DNA of 64,000 nt from Vespula vulgaris (taxonomy: Eukaryota; Arthropoda; Insecta; Hymenoptera; Vespidae): NCBI RefSeq assembly GCF_905475345.1, contig NC_066593.1, positions 5,412,274-5,476,273 on the forward strand, written 5' to 3'. Positions 1-14,052 of this stretch are shown here, piece after piece. Each line of letters begins with the position of its first letter. Position 1 is the first letter of the stretch. A model generated the notes under the pieces. The model saw nothing but the letters and a program-made list of their open reading frames with translations. It was not told the origin of the DNA and did no database searches. Position numbers and translations under genes: made by a program.

Positions 1-227
1 GAATTATCTTTTATATTCAAAAAACAAAACAAAAAAATAGATCCTTTTATTTTTTTCCTTCTTCTTTTCTTTCCTCCCTAAAGTCATGACGTTTGACTTT
101 CATATAGTATCAGTATGAAAAATGATAAGAATAACTATATGCAAGAAATCGCATGAATACATTTTTATCGTACATACATAAAGAAGCTCAGAGTTGTTCG
201 TAGATAAAGAAAGGAAGAAAAGAATAG

Positions 228-270
<43 letters not shown>

Positions 271-667
271 GAGAGAGAAAAGAAAGAAAGAGAATATTCG
301 GAAGTAGCAACGAGCGTTATATTACGAAGAAGATCACGACACTCGTGATACTCTCTCATTCATACGGTAGCAATCAATGGTTAAAGGCTCTACTTCGCGA
401 TATAGAGTCAATTGATGTCATTCATGAGCGGACTCCATTATACTACGATAAAAGGATCGGCCGTTGTTCGGTTTCCGTTTTCTACGAAAAATCTGAATAT
501 TCTAGGAAAGAGAAGAATTCTATTCCTTCTTTTTCTCTCTCTCTTTTTACCGGATAGAAAAATTTCTCTATTGAGAAATATGTAGATATTATTCGTACAA
601 AACCTAAACGTACACATAAACACATATAAATATCTTATATATGCATGAATGAACGCGTTTAAAAGAA

Positions 668-707
<40 letters not shown>

Positions 708-932
708 GTATTGTAAGTAGAAAACGTAGCTTACAATATATTGTACATATATATCTACTTATATATATTATTGTATAAGATTGAAAAGTATCAAACGATT
801 TTTTATTCTCTCCTTTTTTTTTTCATGTCTAAATCACGTTAGTATTACTCACTGCAAAAGACGTTCATTCTACTGAAAATTACCATACGAATTGGGGTAT
901 TTTAATGTAGAAAGAGAGAAAAAAAATAAGGA

Positions 933-1010
<78 letters not shown>

Positions 1011-1857
1011 AAAAAAAGAATGTGAACTAAATCTTCCAAAGTACCAATCGAACGAAAAAAGTTTAGAATCTCGAAAATATATCTATCTCTTTTTCTTCAA
1101 AATACAATTTATCATCAGACTCCCACGATAACGAGTAAAATCCTATCGGTAATATTTGTGAGAGGAAGAAACGGAAGTCGTAGGTAATTTGCCTTACGTC
1201 ATCTTAACGCCTTTCGATCGTTTTACTACGATATCTCGGTGAAACAGACGTATGTGTTGAACAGCTGATAATGCATTTATGCTTCTTGAAATATTCATGA
1301 AAGAGAAAGGCGAATATGTAACCTATATACATTTACTACATGTAATTACGTACAATATCTATTTCTTTTCTTTTCTTCTTTTCCTTATTTCTTTATTTTT
1401 ATTTATTTTTTTTTCGTTAACAATAATTATTATCTAATGAAATTATTTTTTATTTAACGTTTAAAAAGAAAAAAGAAGAAAAAAAAAAGGAAATAGAAAA
1501 AGTATGATATATATTATATCCATGCACAAGTTCTATACAATTTTATTTTGCAAACAATAATTATTATCATAGATAAAATTATTCTTTGCTATATAATTTA
1601 TAGAACAAAAAGATCCTGAAAGAAGCAGATATACCACTAATAGAAAAGAAAATTATATTACGTCCGTGTGAAATTCTACACTTTTTTTTTTTTTTTTAAT
1701 AAAAAAAAAGAAACAAGAGAAGGATATAAATCAGAAAGTAAAAAATTCATTGAGGCAACACTCAGGGATGAAAAACCCGTCCTTTAAAATATAAATTAAA
1801 AATTAAGAACGTAGGAGGATTAAGAGAGAAAGACTTAATGTCAGGAAGAAAAGAAAA

Positions 1858-1893
<36 letters not shown>

Positions 1894-2419
1894 GGAGAAA
1901 CAAAGAAAAAACTTTAAAATTATTCTAAACGATAGACGTCGAAGAAGTTCCGATCGAAAATCTTGTACATACGTGGTTGGAACATTTCTCTTCTCATCGA
2001 TCAAATCGAAAGAAGAAAAGAGGAAGGGACTTGGCCGATATCGGATAACCGATCATTCGTTACACGAAAGTGGTCCTCTCATGAAAGTGCATCCTCCGGA
2101 TGCTGACGTAGCATGGCGATAAGAAAAAGAAAAAGAGAGAAAGAAAAAGTGAACGAGAGAGAAAGAGACTGAGATAGAGATAGAAATAAGAAGTAAAAGA
2201 AGAAGAGAAAACAAAGAAAGAAAGCAAGAAAGAAAGAAAGAAAGAAAGAAAGAAAAGAATCAGATATAGGAACTGTGTACCACGGTCATTTTCACAATGT
2301 TTCAGTGGTGACCTTTGCTGGGTCATTGGGTCATATGTATTTCAACGGTAACGTGAAAAATGGCTGCGCATGGAAGTACAAGCTTCACGCGTTTACAATG
2401 CAAACTTCGACCCTCTCTA

Positions 2420-2468
<49 letters not shown>

Positions 2469-2927
2469 ATATATACATACACACACAAATACACGCATAT
2501 ACATATGTGCATGGATATACAAATTTTACTTATATTACTTTATATATATGTATATATTTTATTTGTATGTACGTACGATTGGTCACTCGAGAAAAATCAC
2601 GAAATCACCATATTGAAAGACGAAAGATATATTTACATATATATATATATGTATATGTATATACGTGTATATATTTCACTGAAGTATATATAAATGTTTG
2701 GTCAGTCGAGAAATCTAGGGAAATCTAATGAAATTTTTCCACAGGGAAAAAGGTCTCTATATGAATACATATTTCTACATACATATACATATATACTATA
2801 TATCATATATATATACACCGTGATATATTTGTAACACTCTCGTTGGACGTGAAAGCCGATTCACTTGAAAAGTTCCTTTACTGGGAAACGTGTGTCTCGC
2901 GAAAATGGTTACTGATAAGCTCGAATA

Positions 2928-2973
<46 letters not shown>

Positions 2974-3366
2974 TACCCTGAATTCAACATATATGTCCTA
3001 GGTTTTACATATGTTCCTAGGTAAAACTTTCCTGTAGATATAATTTCTGGTCCATGTAACGTCACGTCGATAAACTTGCCCGTATCGAAATCACATTGCT
3101 TTTCGACGAACGGCGATCTCTTTTTTTTTTCTATTTTTTTTTCTCTCTCTCTCTCTTTTTTTTCTCTTATCACCGGAACATTCAGAGGAAAGAGATGAAG
3201 TTAGTTTTATAAAAACTCCCAAGTCGATTTGTAAAAAAGTAAGTTTTACGCGAAATGCGAGAAACTTGTTTTGATAAAAAAAAGTTGTGAAGTAGATTCG
3301 AAGCAATCGTTTTAATGTAAGTATATGTAGATGTATCTATATATGTAAACGCGTTACTTGAAACTC

Positions 3367-3406
<40 letters not shown>

Positions 3407-3660
3407 TCTTTGCCACTCCCTCTCTCTACTTCCTTCTCTCTTAGTTTTTCTCGTCAAATTTATTTCTACAAAGTGGGTGACTACGTTAGATCATTAATCG
3501 CAAAAGTGATTTATCTCGACAATTCCCACTACTTTCCGGCTCACATCCGGTCGTTCGATCAAATTTATATAGACACTGTATGTGCAAAGACACATACTAC
3601 ATATATTGTCATTCATATTCAAAACTTGTATATAAGTACACACATATATATATAAAAGTT

Positions 3661-3691
<31 letters not shown>

Positions 3692-4829
3692 ATACATACT
3701 TGTATATTCACAATGCGAATTTTACTCTATCAAGTTTCTCGTATCCGTTTACTTGTTATGGGATGCATGTCGCGCACGTCTATACATTGTATATGTATAT
3801 TTAAACTAAAAGAGCCAATACAAAATGAAAGGGATAAAATATAGGGAAAAAAAAATAGTGGTATCGGTTTTTTTCGATTTTTCGTTTGTCTACGAATAAA
3901 TTTTATCGAAATTCAAATTTCATTCTTGCACAGAAACATAAAGCTACATTATTGTTTTTAATAAATATATATCATTTTTGATTATGATAATTTAATATTA
4001 ATGTGTATGTGTATGTGTATGTGTATGTGTGTGTGTGTGTGTAAATATGAATGTAGCAATCGAATTTTTATGATAACGAAATTAAAAATTAAAATAATAA
4101 AATCGAAGAAGATGGTAATTTTTTAGGATGCCTAGAATTTTATATTCAAGGATGTGTATCAAAGTTTCGAGAAGTTGTATCAGCCTTGTTTCGGTTGAAA
4201 TCGAAGGTAGAAGAGCCCGAGGAAAATCTAGGTGAGAGGGTGAAACTTGTATGGGACTAGTTGCTGTGAGAACTTGCAATTTGCATCGATAATACTCGAA
4301 ACGAGTATCTACTACGTTACCCTCCCTCTCTCTCTATCTATCTCTTTAAATTTATTTATCTATCATTATTGAAAATGATTTTCATACATAAACGAATAAT
4401 TAATTATATATGTCTCGCAAAAAATAAAACAATTATATATATATATGTATATATATAATTGTTTTATTAGAACTGTAATTGGATTAATATAATACAATAA
4501 TACGTATAGGATGCTAAGCTTATATTTTTTATAATCTGAGAAAAGGAAATAGAAAATGATTTTAATAAATCTCGAAAATTTGCAAATTATTTCCAATATG
4601 ACATAGGAACTTTTAGCGCATTCCATATTACTATTACGATATTTCTTGCAAATTATCGTTCAATAATATTTTACATTACAATTTGTTAAATTACGAGACA
4701 GAAATTATTATTAAAAATATTACAAAGATGATATATATTTACATGTTAGTGATGCAAGTAAAAAAATAAAAATGCAAATGGAAAAGTGGTAGAAAACTCT
4801 TGACCTCTTCCAGTGATATTCAATATTAT

Positions 4830-4884
<55 letters not shown>

Positions 4885-5929
4885 TTTAATCACGTGATTC
4901 GATTTTCTTCATCTCTATGCTGACCTTTTTTAGACATCGATTTGTGAACAATTTCTATATTTGTTCTCTTAATCATTTTATTCGATATTGTCATTTATAA
5001 AACAATACAACAAATATTTTTATTTCTAATTATTTTTAACATATAACAATATATAACAAGTGTTTCATATTTCTATAGTACGATTTCATTTACAGATTAC
5101 TGTTTTCAACGAGAAATTGATCGTCAATGTCACAAACAAACTGGACCGTCAACCTCTCTCTCTCTTTCTCTCTCTGTCTCTCTCTGTCTCTCTCTAAATA
5201 CCTCAGATTGTAGTTCGTGTACAAACCACAGCGTCTACGTGGCAATCTCATGCCATTTAATAGACGTAGTTTCTGCTTACCCGGCACGATTGTCATAATC
5301 AAAGTGTTTGTCCTGGTTGATAAAGCTTATCTGAACTAATCGCGAATTGTTAGTTGAAATATCTATTAAACTATGTAAATTTCGTTAATATCCGACGTTT
5401 AGCAAATTTCTATTGAACGGAGAACGTACTCCATTTTAATCAAATCTCATGTGGGATATCATTTGACAATTCGAGAAACGATAAATTAATGGGTTTTATA
5501 TGTATAAAAAAGATTTAAAAAACAAGAGATGGAGGGGGAAAAAGAAAAGAAGAAACATTAAAAGTTAAAATATTTTATCCCTTTATTATTTGAACATTTT
5601 TATTCTCCTTTATGCACAATATCCTATTATTATTTTCATTATTATTATTATCATTTTATTGTTCCTGTCGTTGTTATTATCGTTATTCTTTTTTTCTTCA
5701 AATAATGATCGATAATACCTCATAGTTAAGTATAGAAATAAAAAAATAGAAATAAAAAAGGGAGGACTATTCGACTAGTTAGCAGTCTGCACCGATTTAC
5801 ATTTGTTAGCGTTAACAGCCGTGTAAAAAGAGATCGAAGGTGGAAAAATACGAGCAGCGAGGTGCTGACCCGTTGCCGGCGAAAAAAGACACTTTTATTC
5901 GTTATGCATGGATAATCCAATCGATACTC
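1..5929. other. Gene-free AT-rich DNA with microsatellites
   Basis: No exon or RNA gene is supported here. Open frames in this stretch are made by simple repeats (poly-Ser/Leu, Arg/Glu, Tyr/Ile) and are not credible genes. Simple repeats seen: GATA at about 229-270, TA at 671-703, GA at 937-1008, AAAG at about 1855-1892, CT at about 2420-2462, CGT at about 2928-2968, CT at about 3370-3402, TG near 3675-3690 and TA near 4850-4880. A 46-bp inverted repeat lies at 4423-4468. The stretch is probably intron or upstream flank of eag, which is inference from the missing eag 5' exon. Confidence 0.6.
4423..4468. repeat. Perfect-arm AT-rich inverted repeat
   Basis: AATAAAACAATTATATATAT is followed almost at once by its reverse complement, giving a palindrome of about 46 bp with little or no loop. 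It can extrude as a hairpin. It may simply be a TA microsatellite flanked by chance by matching arms, but the 12 non-TA bases of each arm match. Confidence 0.6.
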
Positions 5930-6087
5930 TCTCGTTCTCTCTCTCTCTCTCTTTCTCTTTCTCTTTCTCCTTCTATTCGCTGTACCAGCGACACTAAGCA
6001 AATACTTCCGATAAAACGATGAAAAAACTAAGCTAGTCGATACGAAATCAAACGGAAGAACGCTTTAAAACTATCGGACTGAGAGAG

Positions 6088-6143
<56 letters not shown>

Positions 6144-6720
6144 GATACTTTCGAACATATTAATATCCCACATATTAATAGAAAAATAGAGGTGCAGAGA
6201 GAGAGAGAGAATGTTTTTTTTTATATCCTTTTACTAGAATATTGAATTAGAAATCTAATAATAATTATTCTCTGTAGTAATATTTTTCTTATTAATAAGT
6301 AGATTTTCTGTTTCTCAATATCTCTTAGTGCCAATCAATACTTATTCCCTCTCTCTCCCTCTTTCTCTCTGTCCCTGTCTATCAGCTGTTTCAACGACAG
6401 TAAGCAAATGCTATCGATAAAATGATAAAAAGCTAAGCTAGTCTGCACGAAATCAAACAGAAGAACTATTTAAAACTATCGAAGTGATAACGAGAGAGAT
6501 ACAATTCGATATATTAATATCCTATATATTAATTAGAAAAAAAAAAAAACGAAAAGAGAGACCGAGAGAATATTCATGTTTTTTTTTCTGTTTTTGTTTT
6601 TTTTAATTAGAATATCGAATTAACAATTTTATAAATTTATTTAAAAAAATACATGAATTTAATAATAATTATTCTTCGAAGCAAGCTTTCTGTATTTCTT
6701 TTTTTTTTTTTTTATTTCCT
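5930..6720. repeat. Tandem duplication, unit about 406 bp, two copies
   Basis: Two diverged copies sit side by side. Matching landmarks are the segment beginning TAAGCAAATACTTCCGATAA at 5995 and its partner TAAGCAAATGCTATCGATAA at 6401, followed in both by an AAGCTAGTC block, a GAAATCAAAC block and an ATTAATATCC block. Each copy carries pyrimidine-rich and GA-rich tracts. There is no coding potential. Edges are approximate. Confidence 0.7.
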
Positions 6721-6903
6721 TTTTTATTAAAGGACAAGTTTTCTCTATTTCTCTGTCTTTCTTTCATAGTAACTAATACGAATATCTAGAAGTGGTAGTT
6801 GGTTTCTTTGTACGAGAGAGTGAACACGCGATGGAAAGAGGGATGGAAAGAAGACAACAACCAAGAGAGAAACAGACAGAAAGATACAGAGAGAGAGAGA
6901 GAT

Positions 6904-6938
<35 letters not shown>

Positions 6939-7126
6939 TGAGAGAAAAGAGAGTTAAACAATAGCTCGTCGATGTCGGTAGCCCCGTTGGCACCGACGGT
7001 GCGATCATCCTCCGACTTGACATAAATTTTTTCTAAAGGCCAAACTATTTTTGGTTCTGAGGGATGCGATTGTCGACAAGAGAAAGAAAGAGAGAGTAAG
7101 AGAGAGAGACAGAGAGAGGGAGAGGG

Positions 7127-7159
<33 letters not shown>

Positions 7160-7466
7160 ATGGAAAAGAAAATGAGACATTTGTCAGGGTCGAATATAGT
7201 ACGTGCTCACCCATAAAAATTTAAAGAGAGAAAGAGGAAAAATATTGAAAGCTCGTCTTGTCTCTCAACGTGAATATCAATTTTTAAATAATTTGAAAAC
7301 TTAATAATATTTATATCGTTATATCGATAGATAGACATTTATTTTTATTATTTATTATTATTTTTTATTATTTATTATCCATCTTATAAATAAATATTAT
7401 ATTAATATATAGACATTTTTCTTTCTTTTTTCTTTTTATTATTTGTTTTCATATAACTTATTCTTT

Positions 7467-7530
<64 letters not shown>

Positions 7531-9137
7531 CATTATTGATTATTACATTGATATTTATCTATTTATGTAATAGTAATGAATGATAGAAAAGAAATAGAAA
7601 AGAAATAAAATCTATATCAATTAATATAATATTTATAGAATGATACATTATCCTATTAACATGAACATTTTTGTTATCTCTAAAGAACGTATTTATTTAC
7701 GTAAAATAAAATTTTTCTTAAGCGAAATAGGAACGTGGCTAACGATTCAAACCACTTAAATATTCTCTATGGTAATTGGCAAACTGGTAGAGGAAAGGTT
7801 CGAAGCAAATAGTACATGAAGTTATCTCTCCTGAGAGTACAGTAGTAGTACAGTGCGGTTTTGTACCGACGTCCAGCATTTCGTGCCACGTCGTGACCAT
7901 TTTCGTGACCCTTTTCCAAAAAAACGATAAAAGTACGATAACCACAATGGCTTTCACAAAAAAGTCTGTCTTCACATTATTTCGATAAACTCTGCCATTT
8001 TCTTTCTATTCTCTTTTTTCTTTCTCGCTCTCTCTTTCTCACTTTATTTTTCTTTCTGTGGTACCATTTTCCTAGAATTATAAATTCTTATTAAAAAAAA
8101 AAAAAAAAGAAAGAAAAATATTCCCAGAAAAAAATTATATATATTAATCTTATTTTATTCATTATATGTTCATTGTAATTATTTATATTAATTTATTCAT
8201 AATTAAAGAAAGAGTAAAGACCTTCTCTTTCTTTCTTTCTTTTTTTCTTTTTCTTTCTCTTTATTCTTTCTTTTTTTTTTTATATATATATATATATAAA
8301 TCTACCAAGTCGACTATTCGCATGTTTCTACCTCGTATATTATTCTTATTATCTCGACCATTTCGATTTCATATGACCCGAGAGAAACAGTTAACATTAT
8401 ACCGGGTGTCTCCGGTATAATCACGAATGTCCGAGTTAAATGTTACGGCTATCGGCCGAAGTTCAGAAAGAAAGTTTAATGAGAGAGTACAACTTATTAA
8501 AAGTTTCATTTATTTTACTATAATTTATACTCCATACTATAGAAATACTTTCTTCTCGATGTAAACGATTTTAAAATGTTATCTAATATGACGATTGTTT
8601 TTTTTTTTTCGAATTGTTCTATTGTAAATCAAGTGTTTTAATACTTACGATATCAATTAGCTTTAATTATCTTATTCTTACGATAGAACGGTATGCATTA
8701 CCAACCATCTCTGCTATATAAATATGCAAAAAAATAAATTATAGATATCCATCAAAAAAAAAAAAAATAGAAAAAAAATGGAAGAGAGAAAGATTATTTT
8801 GACCTTTATAACTGTAATAGGTTACGAGTGTAAAGAGAAAAAAATTTACGTGCACTCTGTATACCGACTCAAAGCCGTGAAAATTTCTTTTAATTAAACT
8901 TTCTTGTAACTTCAAACATTCTTGAAATATTTGTTTAGGCATCTATGGATGGACATCTTGTATATGTACACACACACACACACACACAAATAAATATGCA
9001 CACGTATATATTTCTTTTTTTATTTCATAATATTTACACTCGGAACTTGCTCTTGTTCGATCATTGTAGTCGCGTTCAAAGCGACGAGAATTTTGTATCG
9101 TGACCGTGAAACATTTCGTTTCGATCGATTTAAAAAA

Positions 9138-9189
<52 letters not shown>

Positions 9190-10849
9190 AGAAAAATTAT
9201 GCACGTAGTAATAATTTATACTGTGACATGAAAGAGAAAGAGAGAAAGAGAAAAAAGAAAAATATACTCTTGAGTAAATTTTAGCGTGATAAGAAAAAAG
9301 AAGCAATCTTCTTTATTCTCTTCATAATCACAATAAGAAAGATTATTATCAAAAAGAGTGACTTCTAAATAATTGGCTATCAATCTTTAATAAATTTCTT
9401 GTAATAAAACATTTGTGTGTGTGTATTCTTTTATCCTTTCTCTCTTTATCTTATCAAAGATTTATTCGTTGTACTTTTTCTCGTCAGAATCTTTTACCTT
9501 CAAACAATCAAGACTTTATTTCTCCTAAAAAGCTCGTCTATTTTTTAAAGTAGTAGCAGTAGTAATATTAATAATAGTGGGTTAGAGGATAAGGGGGAAG
9601 AGAAGAAGGTGAAAGAAGAAGAGAGGACTAAAAAAAAAATTACGGATGAACGAAAGTATATAAGGAAAAATTTTAGTGGGTTGAAGGTTCGTTCATTTTA
9701 AAATGTTCTTTTGTGAGAGAGAACCACATAAAAAAAAAATACATACACATACAAAAACATAATGTCATTAATTTCGGTTAATTATGTTGTGTCAAAGGGA
9801 CGACTTTATGTAAGAACGGAAATTACGGGATATTAAAGAAAAATAAAAAAAGATAGATAAACATATGTTAAATGAGAAATTAGGATGAAAATGATAATAA
9901 AATGTAAATTTTAACATTGTTGAATATTCGACAAGAGATACATTGTCAAGAAGAAAATCGAATGGAAGCTGTTTCTCAAGCTTCAGAGAATATTCGAATA
10001 AATATGTATCTATATTTTTATTCGAATATCGACATAAAAAATATATATATATATTCCATGTCGATGTGTGTGTGTGAAAGTATGAATAGAATGTCTAAAA
10101 ATAAAATGTTCGTTCGATAGTATACAAATTTGTATGGAAAACTAACATAGTAGATATACAAATCTTTTATTTTATGTATCATATTCTATGTATCATATTC
10201 GAATAATTTGTTCTTATCGTACATTTTACATAGACGTAAATAACACGTGTGCATTTACTTTTGTAAAAATAAATGAATTATTAATAACAAGTGATAGGTA
10301 TAAAAAGAAAATTTATCAAATAATATTTCATATAAATAATTGTGAACTTTACCCGTTGTATCCGCTAATAATGGACATAAAGTGATTTTTAATATAGTGA
10401 ACAATTTCTTAAGTTAAAAGTAAAAAGAAAATTTAAATAACTAAATGGCGCAAGGTTTTCAAATTACTATAAATCAATGATAAAAAGAAAAATATAAAAA
10501 TGTTCCATACGTTTGTATATGTATATTCAAATCATTCGTTTTCATCACATACCTACTTATATACAAAAATACTTGCGTAAGAAACATAAAAATTATTATT
10601 AATGATATACATACACACATCTATAAAAATGTATTGGAATATATGCATAATATTTAAATAATTCATAGATTCGCACTCTTGTTGTCACTAAATTATTCAC
10701 AAAGAAGTATCTCAAATTATCAACAAAAGAAAAAAAAATATAATAAATAAAAATTCTTTGATGGAAATAAAAGGAGGCAACCTTGAAGTCGTCTTGGTTT
10801 TCCATCGAAGAAAATTGGTTCGGTCGTGGTGGGCAAACGACACGCGATC
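6721..10849. other. Gene-free AT-rich DNA
   Basis: No exon is recognised. Simple repeats: GA tracts at 6890-6940 and 7095-7155, a TTA run at about 7475-7531, a CA run near 8970-8987 and a TA run at about 9138-9186. A short hairpin lies at 8396-8421. The 78-codon minus-strand open frame at 7739-7975 is not repeat-driven but matches nothing I recognise and lacks supporting splice or codon evidence, so it is not called. Confidence 0.55.
8396..8421. repeat. 10-bp perfect inverted repeat with 6-nt loop
   Basis: ATTATACCGG, a six-base spacer GTGTCT, then the exact reverse complement CCGGTATAAT. Unlike most palindromes in this window it is not built from TA dinucleotides, so it is more likely a real structural or transposon-end signal. 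No flanking element was found, so its role is unknown. Confidence 0.6.
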
Positions 10850-11190
10850 CGCGTAGTCTCGACGATAAATCACGACCTTAATCGTTGCAATTTTGCGACA
10901 AAAGCGAAAGAGTAGCTCGAATAGAGAAAAAGAGAGAAAGAGAGACAGTGAGAGTGAGAGAGAGAGCAAGAGAGAGAACGCGTGCAAGGGAGATCCACGT
11001 TCCGTATCGAGTCACCCCTATACGGAGTACAGTGAAACCAACCCTCTCCTTTTCTATCCCCCGTCTTCCCTTCCCTTCTCTTCGGTTACGTCGAGTGCGT
11101 GTCTCGTTCGATAAAAATCGAGAAAGGACGAGAAGGGGGAAAAGCTTTAAGCGAAGAATATCTCACACGCACCTTCGTGGTAAGAAAATT
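10850..11190 (+). other. GC-richer island ending in a strong splice donor; possible 5' UTR exon
   Basis: About 340 bp of mixed, CG-containing sequence stands out from the AT-rich surroundings. It includes a pyrimidine-rich stretch near 11040-11085 and ends with CCTTCGTG followed by GTAAGA, a good donor on the plus strand. Open frames of about 100 codons exist but are dominated by Arg/Glu repeats. An untranslated first exon or promoter of eag is one possibility; an enhancer is another. There is no direct proof. Confidence 0.25.
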
Positions 11191-11234
11191 TCTCTTCTAT
11201 AGGGTGTTCTATTTTTTATACTTGATCAATCTCC

Positions 11235-11315
<81 letters not shown>

Positions 11316-11325
11316 TATATGTATG

Positions 11326-11359
<34 letters not shown>

Positions 11360-12038
11360 TGTATGTATGTATGTATGTATGTATTAGTCTAATATTTTTA
11401 ATATTATTTGATTAAATAATTGCAAGATGCATTGAGGAAAAAAAGAAAGAAAAAATAATAAAATGAATACAAATTTAATTGTTCCAATACACAAGATGAA
11501 TGCATTGTGATATTTATATCAATAAAACATAAAATTAATTAATGAATATTAATAAACGTTCTGTCACGTATTCTTTTTTTTATTTATTTGTTTATTCGAT
11601 TAATAAATTAATCTTGTTAATATATTTATTATTGAATTAATTTTCTAACTAATAATCAATGTCTCACCCTGTCTCTTTGTATCTCTTTAATTTGACACGA
11701 TCAATCTATTTTTACATGGTTATATTTAATATTTTTGAAAAATAGGATATAAAGAAAAGAAAAATATTTTATAGTCGTCGTTGATATCGCATAACTGTAT
11801 TTTCTTCTCTTTATTTTTTGTTTCTTTTTTATTTTATTTTATTTTATTTTTTTTTACTTCATTCACCATAAGCGATGGTAAAATCGGTTGGTGCTGTATT
11901 AACCTATTGACATTCTAATAATTTTCTTTAATCAGCTTTTTAGATATTTTCCTGGTTTCGTAATCAGCTTAGAAGTTTTATAAGTGATTGCTCGCGAATT
12001 ACATGTTACCTTAGAGGATGCAACGCTATACATATATA

Positions 12039-12069
<31 letters not shown>

Positions 12070-12280
12070 CACTTGTTTCAAACATATCTATTGTATACAC
12101 ATATGTATATGTGTGTATATATATATTTACGTACTTACATATATCAAACTGAAAGACAATGTATAAGCATTTTTGTGTGAGTCGTATCGATTCGATAATA
12201 TTTTTAAACGTCTAACGTGTACGAACGATTATAATTTCATCGATATAGGTATAAAATAAAAAGAAAAGATAAAGAAGAGA

Positions 12281-12323
<43 letters not shown>

Positions 12324-13458
12324 GTAAAAGCAGATGATTCGATTTTACAGAAGCAATTTTATGAATCTTAAGGAAGACACGTGTTTCTTTTGTATAGATA
12401 TATGCGCTTCTATGATTGTCGAACACCCTTCTACAAATAGATTTCGTTCTTCGTAACGAAATTCTCCTTTCCCATGCAGAGTAACATAGAGACATGACTA
12501 TTATGCCCTGGTTATCTCGTAACTATTCATAGACATCATTCCATATCGTATCTTCGTTCGCGGTAACGTCCTTAATTTTCAATGACCTATTCTACGAGAC
12601 AAAGGCCGGGATACCCATGTAACTTCGCGTTGTTCTTAATAACATAAAAATCCCAATCAACGGGATTGAAAAGATAGAGAACAAGATTTAAAAGAAAAAA
12701 AAAAAAAATAATAAAAAATTCGATCGTATGATCGATGCATTTCGTTCTTTTTTTTTTTTTACGAAGCAAAACGCATGAGAATTTCTTTCAATTTTTTTTT
12801 TATATGTCTACACATATATATATATATATATAAAATTATAAATTTATATCGCATACGAGCAGTGTACATTTGTCAAATCGATTAACTCTCTATGGAAAAA
12901 GAAAGAGTGCTTTGACATTTAAATTAAAAAAGAGAAAAAGAGAAGAGGAGAAAGAAAGAAAAAAAAAAGAAAAGAACAAAAAAAAAACAATTAAAAAAAT
13001 CGAGTCGATTAATCGCTTTGCCCTTATGAACTATTCGTATATAAATTATATAATATTATATAATATTTGCAATTACGTTATATCATTATAATATATTACA
13101 TTATACTATTATATTACAAAACAGTATATATAACTGCAACACTCAGAAACACACACACGTACATATAATGTATTTATATTATTAAACAGTTTATTTTCGT
13201 GAAAACATACATTTACTTAGAAGCACTATATATTAACTCAGCTACACGGTTCCTCCGTAGTTTACTGAATTGGGACACAGGTTCCATTACGCGATACATT
13301 CCGTGATACATGGACGCTGACGCGAGGGAGTATAGAAATTCTAGCGATGGAGTCGTTAAATTAGCCAGAAGACGCCATTGGATCTGGGACGAACGGCGGA
13401 AGATTCCTTCATCGAGTTGTATATCTTCATATGTGTACACACATACGCGTCTATATAA

Positions 13459-13516
<58 letters not shown>

Positions 13517-14052
13517 TTGTATTTTCGCATACGTGTACATACGTACGCGTGTATATATATATAGTACGTGCTCGTACGTTTATGTACACCGTAGAATATA
13601 TACATAGATGAATATTCGTTCGATCGACAAAATTTCTTGTGAGCCAAGTAAAATCAGTAGTCTAGGTGCGTCATTTCCGCGACACGAAATTTAATAAGAA
13701 TCGATATCTAAAAGAAGAAATGTTGTACATTACATTACATCAAAATTTATTATGGAAAGATATATTTAAATTAATTACACATGATATAGCAATTAATAGC
13801 AATTATTGAAAGGTGGCTAATGTAATGTACGGCATTTTTCTTCTTTCACTTCGAAAAATAAATGATAATCCGTTAATGGGAAAGTAATTTATTAACTGAG
13901 AACACATAATTGGATATAAATAATTGTTATTTTCATTAAATTCATTTTTACTCGTTATTGGATTATTGGATTTTATTAGTTTATATATATGTGTGTAGTA
14001 TTTATTTATATACATATATGTATTTTAAATATGAAACTTTAGCTCAGGATAT
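11191..14052. other. Gene-free AT-rich DNA
   Basis: This holds a long TA then TATG compound repeat at about 11239-11379, TA runs near 12283-12320 and 13460-13515, and otherwise AT-rich unique sequence. I see no supported exon. The 144-codon minus-strand frame at 13213-13647 is built around a TA repeat and is not credible. Confidence 0.6.

Noticed and set aside
7739..7975. 78-codon minus-strand frame with Cys and Thr
   Set aside because: Not repeat-driven, but no family, no splice context and no codon evidence; too short to call by eye.
13213..13647. 144-codon minus-strand frame
   Set aside because: Its core is a TA repeat translated as Tyr/Ile; flanks show no recognisable protein.
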